NCBI RefSeq assembly: GCF_904849725.1
Contig: NC_058524.1
Span: 355,567,823 to 355,631,822, forward strand
Direction: 5' to 3'
Source: Hordeum vulgare subsp. vulgare
Taxonomy: Eukaryota; Streptophyta; Magnoliopsida; Poales; Poaceae
Length of the DNA stretch: 64,000 nt
A program made the translations under genes and the position numbers. The notes under the pieces were generated by a model that saw only the letters and a list, made by a program, of their open reading frames with translations, had not been told where the DNA came from and did no database searches. Shown here piece after piece: positions 45,326-56,202 of the stretch; position 1 is the first letter of the stretch, and each line of letters opens with the position of its first letter.

Positions 45326-48300
45326 GCAACTCCAAATGAACAATCAACGCGCTCGCGTCATGTAACCTTTACCTGTACCTGCAACGGGTGTTGTAGTAAT
45401 CTGTGAGCCACAGGGGACTCAGCAATCTCATTTCCGAAGGTATCAAGACTAGCAAAGCTTATAGGGTAAGGTATGGATAAGTGGTGAGGTTGCAGCAGCG
45501 GCTAAGCATATATATGGTGGCTAACTCACGAGTACAAGAAGTAAGAGGGGAAAGATCTACGCATAACGGACGTCGCTACAGATGATCAAAAGAATGATCC
45601 TGAACACCTACCTACGTCAGACATAACCCCACCGTGTCCTCGATCGGAGAAGGAACTCACGAAAGAGACAGTCACGGTTACGCACACAGTTGGCATGTTT
45701 TAATTAAGTTAACTTCAAGTTATCTAGAACCAGTGTTAAACAAAGTATCCACGTTGCCACATAACCACGGGCACGGCTTTCCGAAAGATTTAACCCTGCA
45801 GGGGTGCTCCAACTGGTCCATCACAAATTACCACAAGCCGCATAGAAATCCTCAATCACGAAGCTCGCGATCTCGTCGGATTCCGTAGTGGAAAACCTCA
45901 ACTCTGAGATTACCCAAAGCATCACCGGAATCCCGATGCACAGGATATCTCGTCAAAGGTAAAACTAATCCAGCAAGGCCGCCCGACGTGTCGACGATCC
46001 CGATAGGAGTCGCGTACCTCGTTCTCAGGACACGACGGATGAGCTATGGTTACCACGCCAAATGCCGAGTTGCCCCGGGTAGCGTTAATAAGCTGCTCTG
46101 TTTTGGACCAACACTCATGAGGAGCACTGGCCCGGGGGTTGATTAAAATAGTCCGCGGGTGCCGGCGGGTCCCTATGCAATTTTATTAGGTGATTAGGCA
46201 AATGTAGTACCAAAGTTGGGCCTTGCCAGACCAGTCTTAATCTAAAACGAATTATCAAGGGGGTCCCCATAACAACCCCGATCGTGTTAGGAGCGCTCAT
46301 TTATGGAACATAACACCGGTAGCCGGTAACTAAGGGGGCAAAGGTGGAACAAAACACCAGGCTAGAAAGGCCGAGCCTTCCACCTTTTACCAAGTATATA
46401 GGTGCATTAAATTAAATAGCATTAATATGGTGATATAACAAGGAACCCGTGTTTTCACATGGGGGCAACTGCACCTGCAACTAGCAACGCTACACAGGGT
46501 TAAGTAAGCAGTAACATAGCCAATCAGTGGTTTGCTAGGTCGAACAGGTTGGAGGTTATCATGGCATTGTTGGGAGGCTGATATTTAACATGTGGTAGGC
46601 AACGAGACATAAACGATAGAAGCGATAAACTAGCATGGCAATGATAGTAATGGTATCTGGGGAAATGATCATCTTGCCTGAGATCCCGCTTGGAAGAAGA
46701 ATGCCTCCGTGAAGCAGACGAACCGACGTAGTCGAACGGGTCCTCACAATCCGGCACGCTGCGGAACTCTATCGAGACGGGGAAACCGGAAACAAGCATC
46801 AACACACGAAATTCACCACACGATGCACGACACATATGATGCATGAGCTACTGAATACATGCAAGTCACGGCATGACAATTCACACAATCAAACACTACA
46901 CATTAAGTGAAGTTCAATATGCACGAGTTGCAAATTGACGAAACTCCACGTTTATTAGTTAGTTCTATCCCGATTATCTACACGACGATATTAACATTGT
47001 CAAACATGCAAGAGGTGAAGCGGAAAATAAACTACCTATCTAGGCATTTTAAGTGAGGTCGGAAATGACATATAGCACCTCCGAGACGACCTCACATGTT
47101 AATTTACAACTCTGTCCAGATCTGATCTAATGCATATAATTGGTTGTTAAACAGCAAAACAAATAGGTTCACGTGATTCTACGCGTCAAGGCAAGCAATC
47201 TACACGTATAGAACATCTCCAACGGAGCTACGGATCAAAAGATGCAAGCACCGCAAGATATGATGGCATGAATGCAAAATGTGTGCAACGGCGGCTACGA
47301 GCACTTCAGAACAAACAACCAGCAAGAGAAAATGAAACTACATAAGATTATAAGCAAGTTTCATGTAGGACACGATCAAATCGGAGCTACGGTTCAACAT
47401 CTACGAGCAAAACAAGAAAATCGCTACAATCTGCCAAAAACAGCCACATAGCACTTTCTACGCCTCGCAACTTAGGCTACACAACTCCGATGAGCTCAAG
47501 CAAGGCATGGCATGAAAGAGGGCAAGACGCACTACTACAAACAACTAACAACAACTAATATGGCAGCAAGGAGCGCTAGGAAAAGAAGACACAAAATGAC
47601 ACCTCACGCACTATTTCAGACTTAGTGAAAATATCACCTCCTGAAAGTGCAGTTTTCAGCCTGAAGCAATATTGACAGCAGAAAAACCTATAGCTACAGG
47701 TCTCCAAATGGCATGAAACTTAACAGCATGCTAGAGAAACATAAGGGGTACAACTAACTCCATTGGACCAACCTCAAAAGAGCTACAGATCACAATATGC
47801 AAGCTAGGCAAGACAGCAACAAAATAATAGCAGATTCCAGACTTAGAAATATTTCAGCTCCTCTGAAACAGCACTATTCAAGCCACTTGAGAGCAAGCAA
47901 ACAACACCTAAACATGCATTTCTATTGCAACCAAAAATACCAGGGGCTAAACAAAACATCCGAGATCAACTCTCTAGTTGACAACTAATTCAAACGAGGC
48001 CCGGAATAAAACCTACGGGTTAAACAAAAGGGCTTCACGACAAAATATCTCGCGAACTAACTTCCTCAAAAGCTAAAACTAATTGCACAGAAAAATCCAT
48101 GGGATTTTTCTACCCCGAAAACATAAAAAATAAGTGGGGTTTGCAACTCAAAATAAAGCCACACAATAATGCGAGATAATACCTCTAAACGGGAAAATAA
48201 ACTACCGGCAAAACCCTACATGGAAAAATACGAGTGACCGCTCTAAAATACGTAGAAATATGGTCCCTAAAACATGGACATTAAATCTATGGCATACGGG

Positions 48301-49353
48301 CAATCCGGATACGCACGAAAATTAACTACGGAATGGATCCTAGTTAAACAGCACGTAACACGAGGCATTAGGCACTCTAAACAGAGTTAAACAAATATGC
48401 ATGATGGATAATCGTGTTCTACTCGCGAAGCTACCCCAAAACGATATATAACTCGCGTCGTTCCGACTTACGGTTTAAAAGTTACGGGGGTTTAAGTAAT
48501 TAGCTAAAACCTGAAAATTAACTAAACCGAAAAGAAAAAGAAAAACCTAAATATCTAATGGGCCGAAATTGGTGGCGCGACATAGTTAATACATGCTCGG
48601 GGCGAGGGATAAGCTCACCTCGGTGGGCCTCGGGGCCGGCCTGGCCGAGGCGAGGAAGTGGCCGCTTGGCGACCTCGGCCTCGGGGCGAGGCAGAGGGAG
48701 GCCCAAGCGCTGCCTGCTGCTGGGCCGGGGCGCTGGCCCACGTGGCCAGGGCGAGGCAGAGCCGGCCGGGCTCGAATGGAGGCGGCCCAGGAGCGGTTCC
48801 ACCGCAGTGCTCGTCCCACCTCGAGCAGACCTCGACCGAGGACCGAGACGAGACGGCGGCTACGCTGGAGCTCACTGGCCGGCGCGCCGCTCAGGGAAGA
48901 AGACCGGGACGGCCGGCGACTGGCCGGATCCGGATTCTCCGGTGGGGGCGCCGCGGGAGCTTCCCGGCTTGGATCCGGCGGGGCAACGAATCGGCGAGGT
49001 CGAGGCTCCCGGGAGGAGGACGGCCCAGGCGGCGGCTGAGACGCAGGCCACGGCGGCGGGGCTGGTCGGCAGCGACTGCTGTTTGCCGGTGGCGGGGCAC
49101 GGCTCCGGGGCGAGGCGGGGCTCCAGCCCGGCGGCGAGCGGGAGGAATCCGGCGGGGCTGACTCGGGCAGGAGGAGCTCGGGCTGCAGGGAGAGATCGGG
49201 GCGGCGGCGGCGGCTCGGGCTCGGGCGGGCCCCGGATGGGCTTCGCGGGCCCGGCGGCGCGGCAGGAGAGAGAGAGGTGGGGCGGCGGCTAGGGTTTGCG
49301 CGGAAAACGAGGAAGAGAGAGAGAGGTTGCCCGAAAGTTAAGGAGGAGGGGGG

Positions 49354-49361
49354 TATTTATA
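49354..49361 (-). promoter_or_regulatory. TATA box of the solo LTR
   Basis: TATAAATA on the minus strand, 560 bp from the LTR start, followed by a C/T-rich leader into the GC island (AACCCTAGCCGCCGCC). Confidence 0.6.
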
Positions 49362-50213
49362 AAGAAAAGGGGGCTCGGTTAACCGGAATCGCGATCCGGA
49401 TCCAACCGCGGGGTCGGATTCGAACGATTCCGAACGCAGGGCGTGCTACGTGGCCGTGTTGTGTAGACATCCGGAGACGATGGGGAGAGCGGGCGGCGCG
49501 GCACGAGTTTTAAAACACCGACAGACGTCCGACGATATACCGAAGACGGTACCGCTACGGGCGACCGTTCGGGTACCAGACGGTCTCCGATCGCGACGAA
49601 ATTCGACAGGCGGCCTAGCAACATCTAATCGCGACCGCGTGCCAAGTTTCACCTCGATCAGAGAGAGTTTTACGCACACTTTTAAAAACAGGGTTCCGAT
49701 GGTGCCGCGGGCGCGTGTGTGTGCGGTCGGACTCAGAACGGACGAAGACGAGAACCGGCAACTACTAACGAATGCAAGTTGAAAATTGGCGGCAACGAAG
49801 ATGCCGATGCAGTGCAGATGATGCGCATGATGCGATGATGATGCAACAAATAAAATAAGCCACAAGACGAAAACGGAAATAGAGGGGAAGCTTCTAGAAC
49901 GTCGGCATCGGGCTGTCACAGAGGGCGACCTCCTGCTCGAGCAGAAACGCAGAGGGAGGCGTGGGGCTGCTCGGGAGGGATGCTGGCTTGGGCGGCTCGG
50001 GGCTCTGCACGCGGCAGTGCGGCTGGGGCACAAGGCGCGCAAGGTTGCTGCGGCAATTGCTGCATATGAGGGTTGAGGATGAATGGATCATGGAATCATG
50101 TGTGGCTGCGAGGGGATAAGTCGGGCACGCAAAACAAGGCAGGCGGAATGGCGGCGGCTGCTAGGAGGATCCCTAGAAAATAGGGTTTGGTCTTGGATTG
50201 ATCCGCATACGCA

Positions 50214-50219
50214 TATATA
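50214..50219 (-). promoter_or_regulatory. Candidate TATA box of the LARD 5' LTR
   Basis: Same GCTTATATATGCG as at 38053-38058. Confidence 0.5.
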
Positions 50220-50891
50220 AGCGTCCAATGACTAAAATAGGATTAAACTGGCCTCCGATTAAATTGGATGGCTGAGAAAAACTAGGTTAGGAAGACCCAT
50301 GGACAAACCGATGACGGTTTGCGGAAAAGTGGAGTTGATCCGAATCCAACGGTCACGACCGCCCGGTTCGGGTCCCGGGAGGTTTTCGGGCTAGGTTGCG
50401 GGTAGGGTCAGTGCATTGTGCACAGGGGCTAGGCGGAGATGAGAGGGAAAACGGGCAACCCGGTGACAGAGTTTAAAATACCGAAATGTCCGACAATGGG
50501 TCGGCTATAATACCGCTATAGGTTTAACGGTTCGTGTATCAAACGTACTCTCATTGCGACAAAATCTGGCACGCGGCCTACCTACATTAAAAAAGACCGC
50601 ACGCCAAGTTTCAACCCAATCTGAGAATATTTAATACCACTTTTAAAAACAATATTTTAACGATGCCGCCAACGCGTGCGTGTGTGGTTGGTCTCAAAAT
50701 GGTCAACGACGAACACGAAGAGAACCGACAACTAATAACGGATGCAGGTTTTGAAAACTATCGGCAACGGAGTGCTGATGCAATGCGGATGATGCGAATG
50801 ATGCGATGATGAATGCGACAAGCAATCTGATTGCACAGCGACAATGAAATAGGAGGGGAATCTTCTGGAGCGTTGGTCTCGGGCAGTCACA

Positions 50892-50896
50892 GAACC
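50892..50896. repeat. Right target-site duplication GAACC of the LARD
   Basis: Identical to 34448-34452. Confidence 0.92.
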
Positions 50897-51197
50897 CCCG
50901 TGCCAATTATTGGTCAGCTGATCCTTGCGGTCATAAGTGATCGGACATGCCGACCATGGATTATACTTCAGGGCTACTGTCTCTATGGCGTATACACCCC
51001 GAAGTGCTCGTTTCCTCTCCTTTTTTGGTATGTGTGTGACATAGATTATGTTCACGGTTTTCACCTCAGGAGGAAGTTTCTTTTGGCCCCGTTGTTCGGC
51101 CGATGAGGTTCTTCATCATCCTCACTACGGGGACTCTTGCCCTACTCCTCGGCTATATTTTTTCTTGCCTGGTTGATAACCCAACAGTTATGCTTGG
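50897..51197 (-). pseudogene. gag end and protease start of element Y
   Basis: The minus strand begins HNCWVINQARKNIAEE, continuing gag from 51749 across the inserted LTR, and runs to MKTVNIIYVTHIPKKERKRALRGVYAIE and FNPWSACPITYDRKD-like text. It stops at the LARD target site. The reading continues at 34452 into the protease active-site segment, which confirms that one gene was split by the LARD. Several stops are present. Confidence 0.75.
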
Positions 51198-51748
51198 TAT
51201 TGGGGATATACCCGACCCTTCACCAGGCGGCTCGTGGGTAACCTCGCTCACCGGGTTAACCTGGACGACAAGGCCCAGCGTGCAAGCTGGCGTAAGGCGG
51301 CTCATGGAAAGGCCTCGACGGCGGCTTACGGAGAAGGCCTAAGAAGAGGTTGATTTCCCTCCACAAGGGAAGCTAGACATGGATTAGGATTCAAGAGAAG
51401 ATAGTCCAAGTCCTAGTAGGACTCTACGTAAGCCTACGCCTTCAAATTATATAAGGAGGGGTAGGGCACCCCAAGAGGAAGATGTTAAGTATGGACAAGA
51501 CAAGTCATTACAGATAGGCAGATTTGATACCCTCGATATTAGAGATAGCGATTATGCAACCTCGTAATCGATATCTTCAACAATGAAACACAAGCAGGAC
51601 GTAGGTTTTTACCTCCATCGGACGGTCCAAACCTGGGTAAACTCGCATCTTTTGATTCCGACCAACCCCTCTCAAGCTGCCACATAGTTGCGATGGCCTC
51701 ACACCTAAGTCTTGTCATGAGGGCATCTACCATGACAAAACCACGACG
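51198..51748 (+). repeat. Solo LTR of the X1 family inside gag of element Y
   Basis: About 550 bp from TATTGGGGATATACCC (start TG mutated to TA) to CATGACAAAACCACGACG (end CA mutated to CG). TATATAAGGAGGGGTAGGGC near 51437 resembles a promoter/cap region. It separates the NR and CW parts of a conserved gag motif on the minus strand. No clean target duplication is visible, which fits its age. Confidence 0.7.
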
Positions 51749-52900
51749 GTTCATGTGGGTAGCTGGCGTATTTGGGGTGTTGTGGATCTGGCAAGGCATG
51801 TCCACGATTTTGTCTAGTGCGGTCGGTCCATCCCGTTTCCCCTTAGAGGGTTTCTTCTGTGATCCAGACCTGGAGTTGTTGAATCCGCATTGACCGGCAT
51901 GTCTTCTATTTCATCGGTATTGTGCCGACACTTGTTCTTGTTACACCGTGGCTTCTCTTCTCCGTCTCGAACTTTGAACAAGTCGGGGTTTGTGGGGGGA
52001 GTGTCCCGACGGCCTAGCTAGCTATCCTCGCCTATGCAAAAGCGGGTCATAAGGGACATAAGGTATGCCATTGTTCTTGGCCTATCTTACTCGAGTGCCC
52101 GGGCTAGCCATTCATCACGGATGTTACTTTGGAAGGAGGCGGGTGCCTCAGCATCCGAACAATCATCAATTTTATTCTTCTTTGTGAGAAATCAGTTCGA
52201 AAACTGTTGGGATGATTCACCGGCTTGTTGCACAATGTGGCTCAAGTCATCGGAGCCCGACGGACGGACATAGGTGCCACGAAAATTGCCTTGGAAAGCA
52301 TCCTCGAGCTCTTCCCAACTCCCTATGCAGTTTTCTAGGAGGCTATTCAGCTAATGACGTGTTGGTACTTTGAGCTTTAATGGTAAAAAATTATAGTGTG
52401 GAGGTCATCACCTCGGGCCAAATGGATGTGGAGAAGAAAATCCTCAATCCACATGACTGGGTACGTTGTCCCGTCGTATTGCTCTATACTAATGGGTTTG
52501 AACCCTTCAGCGAATTGGTGTCGCATCTCCTCATCGGTAAAACAAATTGGATGAGCAGCACCTCTAACTCGGGACACATCATGCCGGAGGTCGGATGAAG
52601 TCATGTTCCGGGGTGGCTCCCGTGCTCTACCATGATGATTGAATCGACCTTGGTATTCGTCCCGTCTAGCGGGAGTGCGTCCTCTCGGCCCATAGATAGA
52701 TCTTGTTTGTCTTGCTTTACCATCCAAATTGTGTCATAGGTCATATGGGTCTCTGGGCTGCACAGGCTCCTTCCCTCATCTGCGAGGGTGTTCGAGTTGT
52801 TCCCCGGCATCTCCAGTCGTCCTGTCCCAGCTTCGAGGGGGTCGGTCTAGCTGCTTGCCCAGAGTTCATCTAGGAGGAGTGGGCTCAACGTCTTCGTCCA
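51749..52900 (-). pseudogene. gag of element Y
   Basis: Minus-strand Gypsy capsid region. Readable stretches are DLRHDVSRVRGAAHPICFTDEEMRHQF then QYDGTTYPVMWIEDFLLHIHLARGDDLH (52600-52390), and in other frames WEELEDAFQGNFRGTYVRP-like text and DKIVDMPCQIHNTPNTPATHMNR (to 51749). Frameshifts and stops break it repeatedly. The family looks like a Retand/Tat-type wheat Gypsy, from memory. Confidence 0.75.
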
Positions 52901-53196
52901 TGAATTCTCGCAATAATCAGAGGGGTGGGTAACTTCTATTTTGTGACTGCTGTTCCTTGCCACACCCTTCTTCGGCGGCTAGGATTTTGGTACATCTATC
53001 ATTGATGGAGTCTTATTTGGCCTTGACATGTTATTGTTTGATCTTGAGGCTTCGGGCGGTGGCTATTAGTTGTCGCTTGAATCGTTCCTAATCCAACGGA
53101 TCTTCAGGGACAATGAAATCCTCGTCTCTGAGACTACACTCTTCTTTGGAAAGAGGGAGGTAGTTGCTATCCTCGGAATCGTTGATGTCCTCAAAT

Positions 53197-53883
53197 TTAT
53201 CCAGATTCATGTGTCCTTCGAATCGTCAAGCCTGTGTACAGGAAGAGCGGGATCAACCGAGTTCTGTGGATCATCCAGGGTGGCGTTTTCGTCAGTTCCC
53301 ATATTTCTCTCCTTGCCCTTACGTGCCTTAGGCTTTTTGGGATGTCGGGGCCGTTGTGGTTCGTAACCACTGATTTTAACTGGGGTGTCGTCATCACTCT
53401 TCCCTGTGGCATTATCGTACTTAGGGGTGTCCACCATGTACACATCATGGGTGTAGGTGGCGGTCCATCATCCGTCGTGGGATGAGCATATATGTCGACA
53501 TTCGTATATGTGTATTCGGCCTCATCCAAAGAGAAGTCCAACATGTAGGTTAAGTCATCGATAGTGGATACTAAGTGGGAGGTGGATGGAAAGTAAAGTT
53601 CCCTGCATTTGGGCTTGAAGCCGAACAGATCATAGGTCGGGGCTAGGACGTCCAAACTTTCCATGGTTCGGATCCGGACGAGCGTCTCCCTTGATAGCGA
53701 GCGATTGGCCGAACTAGTCCTCGAGGCTTCGGCTGAGTTGATCTTCGGTGCGTCAGCATAGGCGATTTGCTCGAACAAGGTTAACCCCTGATTCCTGAAT
53801 GCAATGGTGAGATCCATGCTTAACGCCAGATCAGAAGTAGACACAGTCCCAGACGCGAGATTGGGGAGGGGACCCAAAGTCAA
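53197..53883 (-). CDS. Extra ORF upstream of gag in element Y
   Basis: A 228-residue open frame on the same strand as gag, between the Y 5' LTR and gag. It starts MTLGPLPNLASGTVSTSDLALSMDLTIAFRNQGLTLFEQIAYAD and contains KPKCRELYFPSTSHLVSTIDDL and a Tyr/Asp-rich stretch (DEAEYTYTNVDIYAHP). No family motif known to me. Some Tat-lineage elements (for example rice RIRE2) carry an ORF ahead of gag, so it may be that gene. Unlike gag it has remained open. The extreme ends may be shifted by old mutations. Confidence 0.55.
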   Translation of the reverse strand: MTLGPLPNLASGTVSTSDLALSMDLTIAFRNQGLTLFEQIAYADAPKINSAEASRTSSANRSLSRETLVRIRTMESLDVLAPTYDLFGFKPKCRELYFPSTSHLVSTIDDLTYMLDFSLDEAEYTYTNVDIYAHPTTDDGPPPTPMMCTWWTPLSTIMPQGRVMTTPQLKSVVTNHNGPDIPKSLRHVRARREIWELTKTPPWMIHRTRLIPLFLYTGLTIRRTHESG

Positions 53884-54173
53884 GGCTTCGGGTTTTCTAG
53901 GCTCTTCGACCGAAGCCGAGATCCCAGTGGGGGCCTGATTTCCTTGGCCATTGGCGACGTAATCTTAGTCATCGAACTTGATTCCCCGGCCTGAAGCGAA
54001 CCCTTTGATCTAACCATGGTGACGAGTTGCTTTGACATGCGAGACAACACTGTCGAACGCGGAGAGCTAGTTGGGGACAAAGATATCCCCAGTGCTCATG
54101 CTTTCGTTAGTGAGCAAGCGAGCCATTGATCCTTCTAATGATCCTTCAATGGAACTCTCAACGAAAGCATGAA
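53884..54173 (-). other. Leader of element Y
   Basis: Non-coding sequence between the Y 5' LTR end and the extra ORF. No canonical tRNA-Met PBS is seen after the LTR terminus: the minus strand continues TTCATGCTTTCG. Confidence 0.45.
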
Positions 54174-54381
54174 TGTCGGTGTCAAAACTAGCTGATCTCG
54201 AGTAGGGGGCTGAACTGTGGATCTTGGATCTATGGGTAACAGGAGACAAAGGAGATGTTGTTTACCCAGGTTCGGGCCCTCTTGATGGAGGTAAAGCCCT
54301 ACATATTGCTCTTGTTTGAATTGATGATGGGGTATTGAGTACAAAGTTGATCTACTTCGAGATCGTATGGTGTGGTCTAAA
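54174..54381 (-). repeat. 5' LTR of element Y, inner part
   Basis: The plus strand starts TGTCGGTGTCAAAACTAGC and includes ACCCAGGTTCGGGCCCTCTT and GATGGAGGTAAAGCCC, phrases I recall as very common in Triticeae Gypsy LTRs. It continues at 63311 after the Angela-like insertion. Confidence 0.75.
54377..54381. repeat. Left target-site duplication CTAAA of the Angela-like element
   Basis: CTAAA recurs at 63306-63310. Confidence 0.95.
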
Positions 54382-56188
54382 TGTTGGAATTATGCCCTAG
54401 AGGCAATGATAAATAAGTTATTATTATAATTCCTGTGTCAAGATAATCGTTTATTATCCGTGCTATAATTGTATTGAATGAAGACTTAGATACATGTGTG
54501 GATACATAGACAAAACACTGTCCCTAACAAGCCTCTAGTTCGCTAGCCAGTTGATCAAGGATAGTAAGGGTCTTCTGACTATGTACAAGGTGTTGTTGCT
54601 TGATAACTGGATCACATCATTGGGAGAATCATGGGATGGACTAGACCCAAACTAATAGACGTAGCATGTTGATCATTTCATTTTGTTGCTACTGTTTTCT
54701 GTGTGTCAAGTATTTGTTCCTATGACCATGAGATCATATAACTCACTGACATCGGAGGAATGCTTTGTGTGTATCAAACGTCACAACGTAACTGGGTGGC
54801 TATAAAGATGCTCTACAGGTATCTCCGAAGGTGTCCGTTGAGTTAGTATGGATCAAGAGTGGGATTTGTCACTCCGTGTGACGGAGAGGTATCTCGGGGC
54901 CCACTCGGTAATACAACATCACACACAAGCCTTGCAAGCAATGTAACTTAGTGTAAGTTGCGGCATCTTGTATTACGGAACGAGTAAAGAAACTTGCAAG
55001 TAAACGAGATTGAAATAGGTATGCGGATACTGACGATCGAATCTCGGGCAAGTAACATACCAAAGGACAAAGGGAATGACATACGGGATTATATGAATCC
55101 TTGGCACTGAGGTTCAAACGATAAGATCTTCGTAGAATATGTAGGATCCAATATGGGCATCCAGGTCCCACTATTGGATATTCACCGAGGAGTCCCTCGG
55201 GTCATGTCTACATAGTTCTCGAACCCGCAGGGTCTGCACACTTAAGGTTTGATGTTGTTTTATGCGTATTTGAGTTATATGGTTGGTTACAGAATGTTGT
55301 TCTGAGTCCCGGATGAGATCACGGACGTCACGAGGGTTTACGGAATGGTCCGGAGACGAAGATTGATATATAGGATGACCTCATTTGATTACCGGAAGGT
55401 TTTCGGAATTACCGAGAATGGCGAATCGGTTTCGGATGTTCACCGGGGGGGGGGCAGCCCATAGCCCTTAGGGGTGCCGCACCAGCCCTTAGTGGGCTGG
55501 GGAGCAAGCCCAAAGAGGCCCCTGCCCAGGAGATAAGAAAATCAAAGAGAAAAAAAAGGGGAAGTGGGAAGGAAGGGAAGGACTCCACCTTCCAATCCTA
55601 GTTGGACTAGGATTGGAGGAGGAATCCTCCTCCCCCCTTCGGCCGAACCCCTTGGGGCCTCTTGAGCCCCAAGGCAAGGCCCCTCCCCCCCACCTATATA
55701 TACGGAGGTTTTAGGGCTGATTTGAGACAACTTTTCCACGGCAGCCCGACCACATACCTCCACGGTTTTTCCTCTAGATGGCGTTTCTGCGGAGCTCGGG
55801 CGGAGCCCTGCTAAGATTAGATCACCACCAACCTCCGGAGCACCGTCACGCTGCCGGAGAACTCATCTAGCTCTCTGTCTCTCTTGCTGGATCAATAAGG
55901 CCGAGATCATCGTCGATCTGTACGTGTGCTGAACGCGGAGGTGCCGTCCGTTCGGCACTAGATCGGAGCGGATCGTGCGACGGATCGCGGGATGGTTCGT
56001 GGGACGGTTCACGGGGCGGATCGAGGGAGGTGAGGATGTTCCACTACATCAACCGCGTTTATTAACGCTTCTTCTGTGCGATCTACAAGGGTATGTAGAT
56101 CTAAAATCCCCCTCGTAGATGGAAATCTCCATGATAGGTCTTCGTGCGCGTAGGAAAATTTTTGTTTCCCATGCGACGTTCCCCAACA
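54382..56188 (+). repeat. 5' LTR of the Angela-like element
   Basis: 1807 bp, TGTTGGAATT to TCCCCAACA. TATATATA at 55695-55702 in CACCTATATATACGG is the likely promoter box. A G-run at 55446-55453 is unstable between copies. Confidence 0.95.
55695..55702 (+). promoter_or_regulatory. TATA box of the Angela-like 5' LTR
   Basis: TATATATA, conserved at 62812-62819 in the 3' LTR, about 490 bp before the LTR end. Confidence 0.65.
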
Positions 56189-56189
56189 G

Positions 56190-56202
56190 TGGCATCATGA
56201 GC
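56190..56202 (+). promoter_or_regulatory. Degenerate primer binding site
   Basis: TGGCATCATGAGC just after the LTR. Compared with canonical TGGTATCAGAGC it has a substitution and an inserted T. Confidence 0.75.

Larger units (their letters stand above)
45003..49920 (-). repeat. Solo LTR of the Sukkula-like family, nested in a LARD LTR
   Basis: 4918 bp with complete termini (plus strand TGTCGCGCCC to GGCTGTCACA) and a 5-bp duplication GAGGG, but no internal domain: the product of LTR-LTR recombination. Related to both LARD LTRs throughout, but about 650 bp longer and with a different promoter box (49354-49361). Bases 48560-49300 are a GC-rich island whose 244-residue plus-strand ORF has no recognisable family. 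Bases 45000-48500 are AT-rich LTR with no gene. Confidence 0.92.
34453..50891 (-). mobile_element. Sukkula-like LARD (non-autonomous LTR retrotransposon), full length
   Basis: Two LTRs of about 4.25-4.28 kb (net) flank a non-coding internal domain of about 3 kb, with TSD GAACC and an initiator-tRNA-Met PBS. Without the nested solo LTR the element is about 11.5 kb. There is no gag or pol, which defines a large retrotransposon derivative. The LTR terminus GATAGGGTCGCATCTTGGGC (seen best in the solo LTR at 45003) matches my memory of the Sukkula marker primer from barley. It must be mobilised in trans by a Gypsy element. Confidence 0.85.
41688..50891 (-). repeat. 5' LTR of the LARD, interrupted by a solo LTR
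   Basis: Outer LTR parts are 41688-45002 and 49926-50891. Removing the solo LTR and one GAGGG copy leaves about 4.28 kb, colinear with 34453-38705 (GGTGACCTCCTGCTCGAGCA at 37761 equals the resumed text after 49921). The minus strand starts TGTGACTGCCCGAG at 50891. Confidence 0.92.

Noticed and set aside
48558..49292. 244-residue plus-strand ORF in a GC-rich island
   Set aside because: It lies antisense within the solo LTR leader, has skewed GC-driven composition (Gly, Arg, Pro, Ala) and matches no family. Overlapping frames are open too.
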